64,000 bases of DNA from Paenibacillus sp. HW567 (GTDB lineage Bacteria; Bacillota; Bacilli; Paenibacillales; Paenibacillaceae), in the NCBI RefSeq assembly GCF_000374185.1, contig NZ_KB910518.1:2179687-2243686 (forward strand), given 5' to 3'. Below the pieces are notes generated by a model that worked only from the letters and a program-made list of their open reading frames with translations, did no database searches and was not told the DNA's origin. Positions 1 through 9,415 of this stretch are shown here, piece by piece (position 1 is the stretch's first letter; every line of letters starts with the position of its first letter). Both the position numbers and the translations under genes were made by a program.

Positions 1-1
1 A

Positions 2-1102
2 TCGGCCATGGGCCGCAAGGGTGAGCCATATGCTACGGATACACTGCTGGACTGGGCGGTGCAGAACGGAAATTCGCTGCCGGACCGGGAGAAGGACCTG
101 CTGATGTGCTGCGGGGAGATCATCTCGGCAACAACCTTATGCGGGCTGCTGGAGCAGGAGGGCATCCGCTCGACCGTGCTGACAGGTGCGCAGGCGGGGT
201 TTCTCACAGATAATAACTTCGGCAATGCAAGAATTCTCGATGTGCGGACCGAACGCATTCTGCGTGAATTGCGCGAACAAAAGGTAGTTATTGTAACCGG
301 GTTCCAGGGTCAGACCGAAGCCGGTGATTTCACGACCCTTGGACGCGGTGGAAGCGATACGTCGGCAACGGCGCTTGGCGCGGCACTGCGTGCGGACATG
401 GTTGACATTTATACGGATGTCGATGGAATTCTTACCGCCGATCCGCGGATTGTCGAGGATGCCAAGCAACTGACCTATGTCAGCTACACGGAAATCTGCA
501 ACATGGCCTATCAAGGGGCCAAGGTAATTCACCCCCGCGCCGTTGAGATTGCGATGCAGGCTCAGATCCCGGTGCGTGTACGGTCTACATTTTCCGAAGC
601 CGAAGGTACGCTTGTAACCCATCCTGAAGGATTTAGCGATGTTTCGAATGGGGTTGTGGACCGCTATGTTACAGGGATCGCCTATGTCAGCAATGTTACC
701 CAGATTTCGGTCGAGTGTCCGGACGGCAACGGAACCGGCGTGCAATTGCAAATTTTCAAAAGCATGGCCGATAACGGCATCAGCGTGGATTTCATCAATG
801 TGACGCCAAGCGAGGCTCTATATACCGTAAATGACGACAAGTCGGAGCAAGCAATTGCCGCTTTGCAGGAGCTGGGGCTGCGTCCTTCAAGCCTGTCCGG
901 CTGCGCCAAGGTCTCTGTCATCGGCGGCGGCATCAATGGCGTTCCCGGCATTATGGCCCGTATCGTCGAAGCGCTAAGCTCGCAGAATATTCAAATCCTG
1001 CAGTCGGCGGACTCCAATACAACCATTTGGGTTCTGGTCAAAAAGGAAGACATGGTGCAGTCGCTGCGCGCATTGCATGCCAAATTTGAATTACACCGCT
1101 GA
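2..1102 (+). CDS. dapG: Aspartate kinase, DapG type (5' truncated by window edge)
   Basis: Phosphorylates L-aspartate, the first step towards lysine, threonine, methionine and dipicolinate. The reading frame is open from base 2, so the ATG at base 8 is internal: the residues around it (SAMGRKG) are a conserved kinase segment, and about 40 N-terminal residues including the KFGGTS motif lie outside the window. Visible are the GRGGSDTSA substrate loop, the TDVDGI and TADPR segments, and two C-terminal ACT domains for feedback control. The dapA start lies 17 bases after the stop, so the two are co-transcribed. In B. subtilis DapG is the isozyme tied to diaminopimelate and dipicolinate supply; the neighbours here fit that, though isozyme identity is inferred from context. 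Confidence 0.95.
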   Translation, partial: SAMGRKGEPYATDTLLDWAVQNGNSLPDREKDLLMCCGEIISATTLCGLLEQEGIRSTVLTGAQAGFLTDNNFGNARILDVRTERILRELREQKVVIVTGFQGQTEAGDFTTLGRGGSDTSATALGAALRADMVDIYTDVDGILTADPRIVEDAKQLTYVSYTEICNMAYQGAKVIHPRAVEIAMQAQIPVRVRSTFSEAEGTLVTHPEGFSDVSNGVVDRYVTGIAYVSNVTQISVECPDGNGTGVQLQIFKSMADNGISVDFINVTPSEALYTVNDDKSEQAIAALQELGLRPSSLSGCAKVSVIGGGINGVPGIMARIVEALSSQNIQILQSADSNTTIWVLVKKEDMVQSLRALHAKFELHR

Positions 1103-1118
1103 CAAGGAGGAATTCAAA

Positions 1119-1994
1119 GTGGACTTCGGAAGATTAATAACCGCCATGGTGACCCCCTTTGACGGGGGTGGAGAGATCAACTGGGAAGCCGCCTCACGGC
1201 TTGTCGATTACCTCATAGAGGAGCAGAAATCCGAAGCGCTCGTAGTTTGCGGAACGACTGGAGAATCCCCCACCTTAAGCGATGAAGAGAAGCTTGAACT
1301 GTTTGCTTTTGTACTGGGGAAGGCTGCCGGACGCTGCAAAATTATTGCGGGAACCGGCAGCAACAATACCAGACATTCTATACATTTGACGAAGGAAGCG
1401 GAGAAAATCGGTGTGGACGGCGTGCTTTTGGTCGTTCCATATTACAACAAACCGAACCAGGAAGGGCTGTACCAGCATTTTGCAGCCATAGCCTCTGAGA
1501 CTTCATTGCCGGTTATATTGTACAATGTGCCTAGCCGAACCGGAGTAAGCATGAGTGCGAAGACGACTTTGCGGCTGGCAGAAATTCCGAACATTGTGGC
1601 TACCAAAGAATGTGCTTCCGTTGACCAGATTACATGGATTGCTTCCGCTTGTCCTCAGAATTTCCGCGTCTATTCCGGGGATGATTCCGCAGGTCTTGCT
1701 GCGCTTGCCGTCGGAGGCCACGGAATCATTAGTGTAGCCAGCCACGTGGTCGGGGCGGAGATGGCAGAGATGATCAATGCCTTTATCTCAGGAAATGTGC
1801 AGCGGGCTGGTGAGCTTCACCGCAAGCTGTTTCCTGTGTTCAAGGGTTTATTTGAATGTCCGCAGCCGTTGCCGAATCCATCGGCGGTGAAATATGCGCT
1901 GGGACTGCGCGGGCAGAATGTCGGCTCTGTAAGGCTTCCGCTCGTTCCACCCACTGAAGACGAGGCGGCATATATTGCGGGGCTGCTGAAATAA
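1119..1994 (+). CDS. dapA: 4-hydroxy-tetrahydrodipicolinate synthase
   Basis: Condenses aspartate semialdehyde with pyruvate in lysine and dipicolinate synthesis. It is a 291-residue TIM barrel of normal family length. The Schiff-base lysine is K163 (in ATKECAS), the catalytic tyrosine is Y135 (LYNVPSRTG), and the GTTGESPTL pyruvate loop is present. The GTG at 1119 is chosen because AAGGAGG lies 8-14 bases before it and translation then begins VDFGRLITAMVTPF, as in the family; an ATG at 1077 lies inside dapG and lacks a ribosome site. It is followed by a terminator, closing the dapG-dapA unit. A second dapA paralogue lies at 36522-37397. Confidence 0.96.
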   Translation: MDFGRLITAMVTPFDGGGEINWEAASRLVDYLIEEQKSEALVVCGTTGESPTLSDEEKLELFAFVLGKAAGRCKIIAGTGSNNTRHSIHLTKEAEKIGVDGVLLVVPYYNKPNQEGLYQHFAAIASETSLPVILYNVPSRTGVSMSAKTTLRLAEIPNIVATKECASVDQITWIASACPQNFRVYSGDDSAGLAALAVGGHGIISVASHVVGAEMAEMINAFISGNVQRAGELHRKLFPVFKGLFECPQPLPNPSAVKYALGLRGQNVGSVRLPLVPPTEDEAAYIAGLLK

Positions 1995-2011
1995 GACAGA
2001 ACTTGAATTCC

Positions 2012-2049
2012 AGACTGGCATTCCTATCCCAGGAGCGCCGGTCTTTTTT
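2012..2049 (+). terminator. Rho-independent terminator after dapA
   Basis: The stem GACTGGC (2013-2019) pairs with GCCGGTC (2037-2043) through one G-U pair, followed directly by six T (2044-2049). It sits 18 bases after the dapA stop. Confidence 0.8.
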
Positions 2050-2168
2050 ATGTTTGTTAAATGTCAAAATCGTAAACGCTGTATTAACTCTGGACCCCGA
2101 TTTCTGTAGTTTTTTTCGGCTGGAAAGCCTGAATTCTAAGGAAAGAATAGGCATTCGGCGGTGATGAC

Positions 2169-2198
2169 TTGTCTTTTGGCAAAAAAATCATGTATAAT
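2169..2198 (+). promoter_or_regulatory. Probable sigma-A promoter for rnjB
   Basis: TTGTCT at 2169-2174 and a perfect TATAAT at 2193-2198 are separated by 18 bases. Transcription would start near 2205, leaving a leader of about 350 nt before the rnjB TTG start at 2553. Confidence 0.6.
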
Positions 2199-2204
2199 GT
2201 CCTT

Positions 2205-2552
2205 AAGTGACTGGGTGCGGTTAAAATTAAATATGCGGTAATCTTCCGTCAATGTATTTTTACATTGTGAGACAGGATAGGTCCTTGATTAAGTCTGCGC
2301 TAATGATGCCAGATTTCCGCGCAAGGGGCGCGGACGGTGAATTTTGACGGCGTTTGTCCGCTTCATTCAAGGTTATTCACTGCCCGATTCGGGAGCTATT
2401 TGCAGTGCGGAATGGTATAGACTTATGGAATTTCTGTTTTTAGTGGGAGTTATTGGCAGTTTGAAAATGTGTTCAGCGCCGCTGAAATAATGAAGCTTAT
2501 TGTTTTGCAAATAAAAGTATGACGTCCAACATCATAGGAGGGTTAGATTCAT
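2205..2552 (+). promoter_or_regulatory. Long structured 5' leader of rnjB
   Basis: This stretch has no convincing reading frame. Three hairpins can be drawn: 2316-2322 with 2328-2334 (TCCGCGC/GCGCGGA); 2330-2335 with 2356-2361 (GCGGAC/GTCCGC), which shares bases with the first and so excludes it; and 2378-2383 with 2402-2407 (CACTGC/GCAGTG) enclosing an inner CCCG/CGGG stem. It ends at the AGGAGGG ribosome site (2536-2542). The alternative pairing suggests a regulatory leader, but no known riboswitch class is recognised and no T-rich terminator is seen in it. Confidence 0.4.
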
Positions 2553-4232
2553 TTGTCCAAAAAAAACAACAACGATAAATTGACGATTTTCGCTTTGGGC
2601 GGAGTCGGCGAGATCGGGAAAAACATGTATGTGATTCAATACGGAAACGACATTGTAGTCGTGGATGCGGGGCTTAAGTTCCCGGAAGAGGATATGCTCG
2701 GTATTGATATTGTTATCCCTGACATCTCATATTTGACAGAGAACCGTGACAAGGTAAGAGGGATTGTGCTTACCCACGGCCATGAGGATCACATCGGCGG
2801 CTTGTCTTATGTGCTCAAGAACCTGAATGTTCCGGTTTACGGTACAAGACTTACCTTGGGGCTTGTTGAGAATAAGCTCAAGGAAGCGAACCTGCTCGGT
2901 GAAACAAAACGTATTCTTATCAATGAAGATTCGGAAATTGAGCTGGGCACGTCGCTCAAAGTGACTTTCTTCAGAACAAATCACAGCATTCCTGACTCGA
3001 TTGGTGTGTGCATCGAAACACCGGAAGGCAGTGTCGTTCATACAGGCGACTTTAAATTTGACCACACCCCAGTCAACGGTCAATATGCCAACCTGCACCG
3101 GATGGCTGAAATCGGGCAGAAGGGCGTGCTTGCGCTCCTCTCGGACAGTACCAACGCCGAGAAGCCCGGCTTCACTCCTTCGGAGAAAAATGTCGGCATC
3201 GTTCTGGAGGATATTTTCCGCAAAGCAGATCAGCGGGTGGTTGTCGCAACCTTCGCCTCTAACGTGCACCGTATTCAGCAGGTGGTCAACGCTGCCGAAT
3301 CAACCGGCCGTAAGATTACTGTAATTGGCCGCAGCATGGTTAACGTAGTGTCCATTGCTTCGGAGCTGGGATACCTGAACGTGCCGGACGGCATGCTGAT
3401 TGAACCTGAGGAAATGAACAGAATGGCCGCCAACCGTGTAGTTGTTCTGTGCACTGGCAGCCAAGGCGAGCCGATGTCGGCGCTGACCCGCATGGCGCGC
3501 TCCAGCCACCGCAAGGTGGATATCCTGCCGGGCGATACGGTAATTATTGCCGCAACACCGGTACCGGGCAATGAGAAATATGTCGGCCGTACGATTGACG
3601 AATTGTTCCGTCTTGGCGCCAATGTAATTTACAGCGGCTCCAACTCCGGCGTTCACGTCTCCGGCCACGGCAGCCAGGAAGAGCTGAAGCTGATGCTCAA
3701 TCTGATGAAGCCGAAATATTTCATTCCAATTCACGGTGAATACCGGATGCAGCGCAAGCATGCACTGCTTGCAGAATCCGTTGGAGTAGACCCGAGCAAC
3801 ATCTTCATCACAGAATTGGGTGAAGTGATTGAGATTTTCGGCGGTGCGGCACGCAGAGCCGGGAAGGTGACAGCAGGCAATGTGCTGATTGACGGATTAG
3901 GTGTAGGCGATGTAGGCAACATTGTATTGCGTGACCGCAAGCTGCTGTCCCAGGACGGCATTCTGGTAGTGGTGGTTACGCTTAGCAAGCAGAATGGCGC
4001 TATCGTCTCCGGACCGGATATCATCTCCCGTGGGTTCGTCTATGTACGGGAATCCGAAGGTCTTCTTGACGAAGCCAACCGGATCGTCTCCGGCACTCTC
4101 CAGCGCCTGATGAGCGAGAAAGTTAATGAGTGGGCATCGCTTAAGACAAGTGTCAAGGATTCGCTTGGACGTTTCCTCTATGAGCAAACCCGCCGCAGAC
4201 CGATGATCCTTCCGATCATCATGGAAGTATAA
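2553..4232 (+). CDS. rnjB: Ribonuclease J
   Basis: A metallo-beta-lactamase/beta-CASP ribonuclease with 5'-3' exonuclease and endonuclease activity in mRNA turnover and RNA maturation. The zinc-binding HGHEDH motif lies in THGHEDHIGG near residue 75, further motifs include HTGDFKFD, and the C-terminal HIHGEYR-like segment is seen as IPIHGEYRM. The length of 559 residues is normal. The start is TTG with AGGAGGG 10 bases upstream; no ATG fits. Its position between dapA and tepA matches the place of rnjB in B. subtilis, so RnjB is preferred over RnjA, although the sequence alone cannot settle this without comparison. It has its own promoter and a terminator downstream. Confidence 0.93.
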   Translation: MSKKNNNDKLTIFALGGVGEIGKNMYVIQYGNDIVVVDAGLKFPEEDMLGIDIVIPDISYLTENRDKVRGIVLTHGHEDHIGGLSYVLKNLNVPVYGTRLTLGLVENKLKEANLLGETKRILINEDSEIELGTSLKVTFFRTNHSIPDSIGVCIETPEGSVVHTGDFKFDHTPVNGQYANLHRMAEIGQKGVLALLSDSTNAEKPGFTPSEKNVGIVLEDIFRKADQRVVVATFASNVHRIQQVVNAAESTGRKITVIGRSMVNVVSIASELGYLNVPDGMLIEPEEMNRMAANRVVVLCTGSQGEPMSALTRMARSSHRKVDILPGDTVIIAATPVPGNEKYVGRTIDELFRLGANVIYSGSNSGVHVSGHGSQEELKLMLNLMKPKYFIPIHGEYRMQRKHALLAESVGVDPSNIFITELGEVIEIFGGAARRAGKVTAGNVLIDGLGVGDVGNIVLRDRKLLSQDGILVVVVTLSKQNGAIVSGPDIISRGFVYVRESEGLLDEANRIVSGTLQRLMSEKVNEWASLKTSVKDSLGRFLYEQTRRRPMILPIIMEV

Positions 4233-4274
4233 TTTAGAAGCTAACGTTAACAAATTATATAAGCAGGGCCAAGG

Positions 4275-4324
4275 CCCCTTCTCCCCGGAAATATTGGACG
4301 GTTTCCAGGGGAGGAGGGGTTTTT
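4275..4324 (+). terminator. Strong terminator after rnjB
   Basis: A 12-bp stem (4275-4286 with 4308-4319, one G-U pair) extends inwards through GGAAA/TTTCC with one bulged A, and is followed by five T. It is one of the most stable hairpins in the window. Confidence 0.9.
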
Positions 4325-4432
4325 ATATGTTAAAGGAGTGCATAACGGAGTCGCCTGGAATGTCATACTAGTGAAGATTAGTATGCCTCCAGCTAAAAAA
4401 GTGCTGCAGGCGGAAAGGGAGTGCTGCGAACG

Positions 4433-5212
4433 ATGGATGTAACAGAAGGAACTAATAACAGCGCAAACGGGGAGACTCTTCCTGACGAGGGGAAACCGGG
4501 GAGCGTTGAGCCTGTTCTCCCGGAAGCGGTAGGTACTGTGAAGGAGCTGGGCGTGGCGGCGGTTCCGGCGGGAGAACCAGACATTTTTTGCATGACAATT
4601 ATCGGGCAGATTGAAGGGCATTTTGTCCTGCCTCCGCATAACAAAACGACCAAATACGAGCATATTATTCCTCAACTGGTGGCCGCCGAACAGAACAAAA
4701 ATATTAAAGGCCTGCTGATTATTCTCAATACAGTTGGCGGCGATGTGGAAGCCGGATTGGCAATTGCAGAGATGATTGCGTCTTTGTCGAAGCCGACAGT
4801 AACGGTAGTCATCGGCGGCGGACACAGCATTGGTGTTCCGATTGCGGTATCCTCCAGCTATTCCATCATTGCCGAAAGCGCAACGATGACTATACATCCC
4901 ATCCGAATGAACGGTCTGGTAATCGGAGTGCCGCAGACGTTCGAATATATGGAGCGGATGCAGGAGCGGATGGTGCGGTTTGTAACCTCGCATTCACGGA
5001 TTTCCGAGAAGCAGTTCAAGGATCTGATGTTCCAGACCGGGGAATTGAACCGCGATATTGGTACGGCTGTGGGCGGAGCGGATGCTGTCAAATATGGCTT
5101 GATGGATGAGGTTGGTGGCATCGGCGCCGCACTGAGCCGGCTGAACGGTATGATTGCCGGAAATAGCTCTTCGTCGGCGGAGCCTTTGATACAGGGAGGA
5201 TTGACCCAATGA
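4433..5212 (+). CDS. tepA: ClpP-like serine protease TepA
   Basis: A ClpP-family protein related to B. subtilis TepA (YmfB), linked there to protein export and degradation of small acid-soluble spore proteins. After a Pro/Glu-rich N-terminus of about 45 residues, the ClpP fold begins at [12 protein letters not shown]. The probable catalytic serine lies in [11 protein letters not shown] and the histidine in TMTIHPIR. The ATG at 4433 is preferred because the AAGGGAG ribosome site lies about 11 bases away; a GTG at 4421 in frame sits against that site. It overlaps ylzJ by four bases (ATGA), so the two are translationally coupled. Confidence 0.9.
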   Translation: MDVTEGTNNSANGETLPDEGKPGSVEPVLPEAVGTVKELGVAAVPAGEPDIFCMTIIGQIEGHFVLPPHNKTTKYEHIIPQLVAAEQNKNIKGLLIILNTVGGDVEAGLAIAEMIASLSKPTVTVVIGGGHSIGVPIAVSSSYSIIAESATMTIHPIRMNGLVIGVPQTFEYMERMQERMVRFVTSHSRISEKQFKDLMFQTGELNRDIGTAVGGADAVKYGLMDEVGGIGAALSRLNGMIAGNSSSSAEPLIQGGLTQ

Positions 5213-5424
5213 CCTTATATTCTGTGGTACCAGTGGAGCAGGTGTTTGAAGGGGCAATCAGCTTTGTCCAGCCGCTGCAGGAGGTGAGCATCCAGGGCCT
5301 GCTGATGCAGGTGGAGCCGCTGGAACGGGGCCAGGCGAGAATCGTCAGGCTGCTGAATTGTCCGCTGCAGAAATATCTCGACCCGGCGTTCTCCCCGGGA
5401 GCGATTATCAGCTACGATAAATAA
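5209..5424 (+). CDS. ylzJ: YlzJ-like protein
   Basis: A 71-residue protein of the YlzJ family, found between tepA and spoIIIE across Bacillales. It begins [15 protein letters not shown] and contains the family's LVQVEPL- and ISYDK-like segments. The function is unknown. No signal peptide or membrane segment is visible, so it is probably cytosolic. Its start overlaps the tepA stop (ATGA), which implies a joint product level with TepA. Confidence 0.85.
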   Translation: MTLYSVVPVEQVFEGAISFVQPLQEVSIQGLLMQVEPLERGQARIVRLLNCPLQKYLDPAFSPGAIISYDK

Positions 5425-5522
5425 TTCTGTTCATTCCAAGCCTATACAAAAAGGCGAACAGAGTGCCAGAAAGATGCATTTTTTTACAAAAGAGAACATA
5501 GGTACGCCACGCCATTATATGG

Positions 5523-5528
5523 TATAAT
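5523..5528 (+). promoter_or_regulatory. Possible -10 box before spoIIIE
   Basis: A perfect TATAAT lies 22 bases before the spoIIIE start, but no good -35 element is found at 16-18 bases upstream. If used, the leader would be only about 15 nt. Confidence 0.3.
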
Positions 5529-5549
5529 AGTGTTCCGGGGGTGGCTGGT

Positions 5550-8192
5550 GTGGCTAAACGAAGAAAAAAGAAGAAGAAAAAAGCGCTGCTCGGCAGCGTT
5601 TTGAAATATGAAATCTACGGGATTATGCTGATCACCTTATCCGTGATTGCTCTATCCGGTGAGGCGGCGGTAGGGCGCTCTCTTTCCAGTATGGCAGGGT
5701 ATTTGCTCGGGAGATTTTATTTTGTGCTGCCGCTGATTGGTATTTTTTACGGTTTGATGGTGATGATTCACAGAAGGTGGCCTTCCTCCTGGAATAGCCG
5801 CCATTCCGGTGTGCTGCTGCTTGTGCTGTCTATGTGCCTCATGAGCACGATATCGGCGATGGAGCAGAAGCTGGGCCCATTGTCAATGCTGCATCCAGGC
5901 AATGTGCTTGCACAAATACATAACGACCTGTCGGGTGCGCTCTCGTCAGGCTCCAGCGACAACAATGTGTATATGCTGGGCAAGGATATCAGCGGAGGAT
6001 ATCTTGGAGCATTGGAGTATGCGGTATTGCTGTGGCTGTTCGGCAGTCTTGGGGCCAAGCTTCTGATGATTGTTATGCTGGCGATCAGCTTCATGCTGAT
6101 TACGAACCTGTCTTATGTTGAGCTGTTCTCCCTGCTGCGGAGCCGGACGGTGAAGCTGGCGGAGGGCATCCGGCGGAAGGCGGCCAACCGGCCTGCTGCG
6201 GTACCGGTAACATCAAGAGCTGCCAGAGCATCTGCTCCACAGCCTGTGCAGGATGACGACGAGGAAGAAGAGGACGAGGAGCAATTGCCTCGCCGGAGCC
6301 AGCCGCAATTCTTGCGGAGAATTGGAGGCTGGTTCAGCGGAGCTCCACGGGCCGGCGGGCCAGCCGCCGAGACCGAACGTGAGGATCAGACGGATTCAGA
6401 TGTTGTAGCGGCGGGTGCATCTTCAATGCCGATTATCTCAGGGATTCGTAATGATAACCTGTCCCAGCTTGACGATGATGAAGATTATTTCGGTGATGAT
6501 GTAGAGCCTGCATCTCCCATCATCCGTGATTTCTTCGAGCATATCCGCTCGGAAGGACTGAATGCTGAAGACCGTGAAGAGTGGGGGGAGTTCTCTCCTG
6601 CTGCGCGGAACGGAGGCGCCAGAGCCGCTGATGTCGTTAGCAGCCCTCCAAATGCTCTGCCTGTGGATGACGAATTGCCGGAGGAGCAGGCCGCGGTTCA
6701 ATTGGACGGACTGCCCGATACGGCTGCAGGAGGAGGAGAAGATGCTCCTGCTCCGCCGCCACCGCCTAAGCCCTACAAGCTGCCTCCATTCCGCCTTTTG
6801 GCGAAGCCTAACAATGGAGGCAAAGCTGGTGATCAGAATGATTACATGCAGACAGCACGTAAGCTTGAGGCGACGCTGGAAAGCTTTGGAGTGAGGGCCA
6901 AGGTGCTCGAGGTTGTCAGGGGACCGGCGGTTACACGGTATGAAATTCAGCCTGATATCGGGGTGAAGGTGAGCCGGATCGTTAATTTGACCGACGATAT
7001 TGCGCTTGCGCTTGCAGCTAAGGATATCCGTATGGAAGCACCGATACCAGGCAAGTCGGCCATTGGGATAGAGGTGCCTAATCCCGAGGTCTCTATCGTA
7101 ACGATGCGGGAGGTTATGGAGACGCAGATTTTCCAGGATGCCGAATCCAGGCTGTCGATTGCCTTCGGGCGTGATATATCCGGCCAGACCATTGTGGGGA
7201 ATTTGGCCAAGATGCCCCATCTGCTGGTTGCGGGAGCAACAGGCTCCGGGAAGTCGGTTTGCATCAACGGCATTATCACCAGTATTTTATACAAGGCCAA
7301 GCCCAATGAAGTCAAATTCCTGATGGTTGATCCCAAGATGGTGGAGCTTAATGTGTACAACGGGATTCCCCATCTGCTTGCACCGGTGGTTACAGATCCC
7401 AAACGTGCGAGCCTGGCCTTGAAGAAGATCGTGGTGGAAATGGAGAAACGATATGAGCTGTTCTCCAATTCGGGTACACGCAATGTGGAAGGCTACAATA
7501 ATCTCATGAAGGATAACCCGGCGGCGGTGCTGCCCTATATTGTTGTTATTGTGGACGAGCTTGCCGATTTGATGATGGTTGCGGCGAACGATGTTGAGGA
7601 TGCGATCTGCCGGCTTGCACAGATGGCGCGTGCAGCGGGAATTCACTTGATTATTGCTACCCAGCGTCCGTCTGTCGATGTTATTACCGGGCTGATCAAA
7701 GCTAACATCCCTTCGAGAATTGCCTTCGGCGTATCGTCGAATGTCGATTCACGGACCATTCTGGATATGCCTGGTGCAGAGAAGCTGCTTGGACGTGGGG
7801 ACATGCTGTTCCTGCCAATGGGCGCTTCCAAGCCTACACGTGTGCAGGGCGCTTTTATGAGCGATCAGGAAGTCGAAACCATTGTGCAGTATGTCAGCAG
7901 CCAGGGCGAAGCTAATTACGATGAATCCATCGTCCCTGAAGTGGATGAGACAGTGGCAGAGGATGAGGAGCCGCAGGATGAGCTGTATGATCAGGCGGTA
8001 CAGATTGTCCTGGAAGCGAAGCAGGCCTCGGTATCCCTGCTTCAGCGGCGCATGCGTGTCGGCTATACGCGCGCGGCCAGACTCATTGACTCAATGGAGG
8101 CCCGTGGGGTCATCGGGCCGTACGAGGGCAGCAAGCCGCGTGAGGTGCTGATGTCCCTGGAGCAATTTCAGCATAACCGGATCAGTTCATAA
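5550..8192 (+). CDS. spoIIIE: DNA translocase SpoIIIE/FtsK
   Basis: A membrane-anchored ATPase that pumps the chromosome through the division or sporulation septum. The 880 residues comprise a basic N-terminus, four or five membrane segments (about residues 20-195), an acidic and Pro-rich linker (about 215-420), the motor with Walker A GATGSGKS and Walker [11 protein letters not shown], and a C-terminal gamma winged helix that reads DNA polarity sequences. The GTG at 5550 is chosen over the in-frame GTG at 5541 because the GGGG site at 5537-5541 then has correct spacing and the product begins VAKRRKKKK like B. subtilis SpoIIIE. The gene stands alone between a weak promoter and a terminator. 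Confidence 0.95.
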   Translation: MAKRRKKKKKKALLGSVLKYEIYGIMLITLSVIALSGEAAVGRSLSSMAGYLLGRFYFVLPLIGIFYGLMVMIHRRWPSSWNSRHSGVLLLVLSMCLMSTISAMEQKLGPLSMLHPGNVLAQIHNDLSGALSSGSSDNNVYMLGKDISGGYLGALEYAVLLWLFGSLGAKLLMIVMLAISFMLITNLSYVELFSLLRSRTVKLAEGIRRKAANRPAAVPVTSRAARASAPQPVQDDDEEEEDEEQLPRRSQPQFLRRIGGWFSGAPRAGGPAAETEREDQTDSDVVAAGASSMPIISGIRNDNLSQLDDDEDYFGDDVEPASPIIRDFFEHIRSEGLNAEDREEWGEFSPAARNGGARAADVVSSPPNALPVDDELPEEQAAVQLDGLPDTAAGGGEDAPAPPPPPKPYKLPPFRLLAKPNNGGKAGDQNDYMQTARKLEATLESFGVRAKVLEVVRGPAVTRYEIQPDIGVKVSRIVNLTDDIALALAAKDIRMEAPIPGKSAIGIEVPNPEVSIVTMREVMETQIFQDAESRLSIAFGRDISGQTIVGNLAKMPHLLVAGATGSGKSVCINGIITSILYKAKPNEVKFLMVDPKMVELNVYNGIPHLLAPVVTDPKRASLALKKIVVEMEKRYELFSNSGTRNVEGYNNLMKDNPAAVLPYIVVIVDELADLMMVAANDVEDAICRLAQMARAAGIHLIIATQRPSVDVITGLIKANIPSRIAFGVSSNVDSRTILDMPGAEKLLGRGDMLFLPMGASKPTRVQGAFMSDQEVETIVQYVSSQGEANYDESIVPEVDETVAEDEEPQDELYDQAVQIVLEAKQASVSLLQRRMRVGYTRAARLIDSMEARGVIGPYEGSKPREVLMSLEQFQHNRISS

Positions 8193-8215
8193 TCGGTACG
8201 GAACGTCTTTGCCAA

Positions 8216-8248
8216 GCACTCTTTCCCAAGTGGGGAGGGTGCTTTTTT
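8216..8248 (+). terminator. Terminator after spoIIIE
   Basis: The stem GCACTCTTTCCC (8216-8227) pairs with GGGGAGGGTGC (8232-8242) with some G-U pairs, followed by six T. Confidence 0.85.
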
Positions 8249-8300
8249 GTTGTGGTACTGGGTGGAGCGGCCTTAAGTCTTGTGATTCCAGACAAGTAAT

Positions 8301-8330
8301 GCATAGGATGTCCTGCCAGTCGTCATAATA
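8301..8330 (+). promoter_or_regulatory. Sigma-G-like promoter of sleB
   Basis: GCATA at 8301-8305 and CATAATA at 8324-8330 are 18 bases apart. This agrees with the forespore sigma-G pattern (gHATR, 17-18 bases, CATnnTA). sleB belongs to the sigma-G regulon in B. subtilis, which supports the reading. Confidence 0.6.
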
Positions 8331-8380
8331 ACTTTATCCATCCATGCAGAACTTACAGGAGAAAGGTAGAGCGATCCCTT

Positions 8381-9232
8381 ATGAAAAAGCATAAGCAGTG
8401 GGTAATTGCCGCACTAACCCTTGCGCTGGCGGCCGCGCCGTTTGCCGGCACGCCCGCTAAGGAACATGGCGTAGTCTATGCAAATCAGCATAATAACACA
8501 TCTGGTATCAAGGAGAACACCATACCGGAAGGACAGGTGTTGCCAGCTTTCGGGACAACTCCGCTTCAGTTGGGTTCTTCCGGAAAGGATGTTTATGAGC
8601 TGCAGGGAAGACTGAAGTATCTCGGGTTTTATGCAGGAGCCATTGACAGCGAATTTGGGAGCAAGACCAAAAATGCGGTAACCTGGTTCCAGTGGAAATT
8701 CGGCATGCCGGCAGATGGCGTTGTAGGCGCCAAAACAAAGCTGAAGCTGTATAATGCGACGAAAGCCTGGCGGCCGACAGAGACGTCTACAAAAACGGCA
8801 AATAATACAGGCGGTAACAATGCTGATGCAGGCAACTCGAATAAGGCGGAGCTAAGCTCCGGCAACACTATGGGGCTGTCTGAAAATGATCTCAAGATTA
8901 TGGCGAACGCGGTATACGGAGAATCGCGGGGGGAACCGTTTGAAGGCCAGGTAGCCGTTGCGGCTGTAATTCTGAACCGCGTCAAATCGCCCAGCTTTCC
9001 GAACACGCCTTCGGGTGTGATTTTTCAGCCAGGCGCCTTCACTGCGGTAGCTGACGGCCAGATTTATCTGGAGCCTAACGAACAGGCCCGCAAGGCTGTG
9101 CAGCTTGCGCTAAATGGATGGGACCCTTCCGGCGGCTGCATCTATTATTTTAATCCGAAGACGGCCACCTCCAAATGGATCTGGACCCGTCCGCAAGTGA
9201 AGACGATTGGACAGCATATTTTCTGCATGTAA
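8381..9232 (+). CDS. sleB: Spore cortex-lytic enzyme SleB
   Basis: A lytic transglycosylase that breaks down spore cortex peptidoglycan at muramic-lactam residues during germination. The 283 residues include an export signal (basic start, then AALTLALAAAPFAG), a peptidoglycan-binding repeat at about 62-122 (LGSSGKDVYELQGRLKYLG), a Ser/Asn/Thr-rich linker, and the CwlJ/SleB hydrolase domain from about 170 with the glutamate-containing NAVYGESRGEP motif. It is preceded by a sigma-G-like promoter. The usual partner gene ypeB is not next to it, so YepB-type assistance, if present, must be encoded elsewhere. A weak terminator follows. Confidence 0.93.
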   Translation: MKKHKQWVIAALTLALAAAPFAGTPAKEHGVVYANQHNNTSGIKENTIPEGQVLPAFGTTPLQLGSSGKDVYELQGRLKYLGFYAGAIDSEFGSKTKNAVTWFQWKFGMPADGVVGAKTKLKLYNATKAWRPTETSTKTANNTGGNNADAGNSNKAELSSGNTMGLSENDLKIMANAVYGESRGEPFEGQVAVAAVILNRVKSPSFPNTPSGVIFQPGAFTAVADGQIYLEPNEQARKAVQLALNGWDPSGGCIYYFNPKTATSKWIWTRPQVKTIGQHIFCM

Positions 9233-9253
9233 CTATGAATATGCAGGCCATAG

Positions 9254-9285
9254 AGCAACCGGTATGTTCCTTCCGGTTGCTTCCT
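9254..9285 (+). terminator. Probable terminator after sleB
   Basis: A perfect stem AGCAACCGG (9254-9262) / CCGGTTGCT (9273-9281) with a 10-nt loop, followed by only a short broken T-run. Confidence 0.6.
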
Positions 9286-9339
9286 TACTTTGGAATGGTT
9301 TAGAATGGATAATACTTCATAAACTTGTTGTATACAGAT

Positions 9340-9374
9340 TGAACTTAAGAATCCGGCTTGCCCTCTTAAGTTCA
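9340..9374 (+). promoter_or_regulatory. 11-bp inverted repeat upstream of the ymfF operon
   Basis: TGAACTTAAGA (9340-9350) is perfectly inverted as TCTTAAGTTCA (9364-9374) with 13 bases between. It lies 42 bases before the ymfF start and has no T-run, so it is more likely an operator or leader hairpin than a terminator. Confidence 0.4.
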
Positions 9375-9415
9375 GCTTATATTGCAGTTATCCACGCCGT
9401 AAAGGGGTTTTGGAC

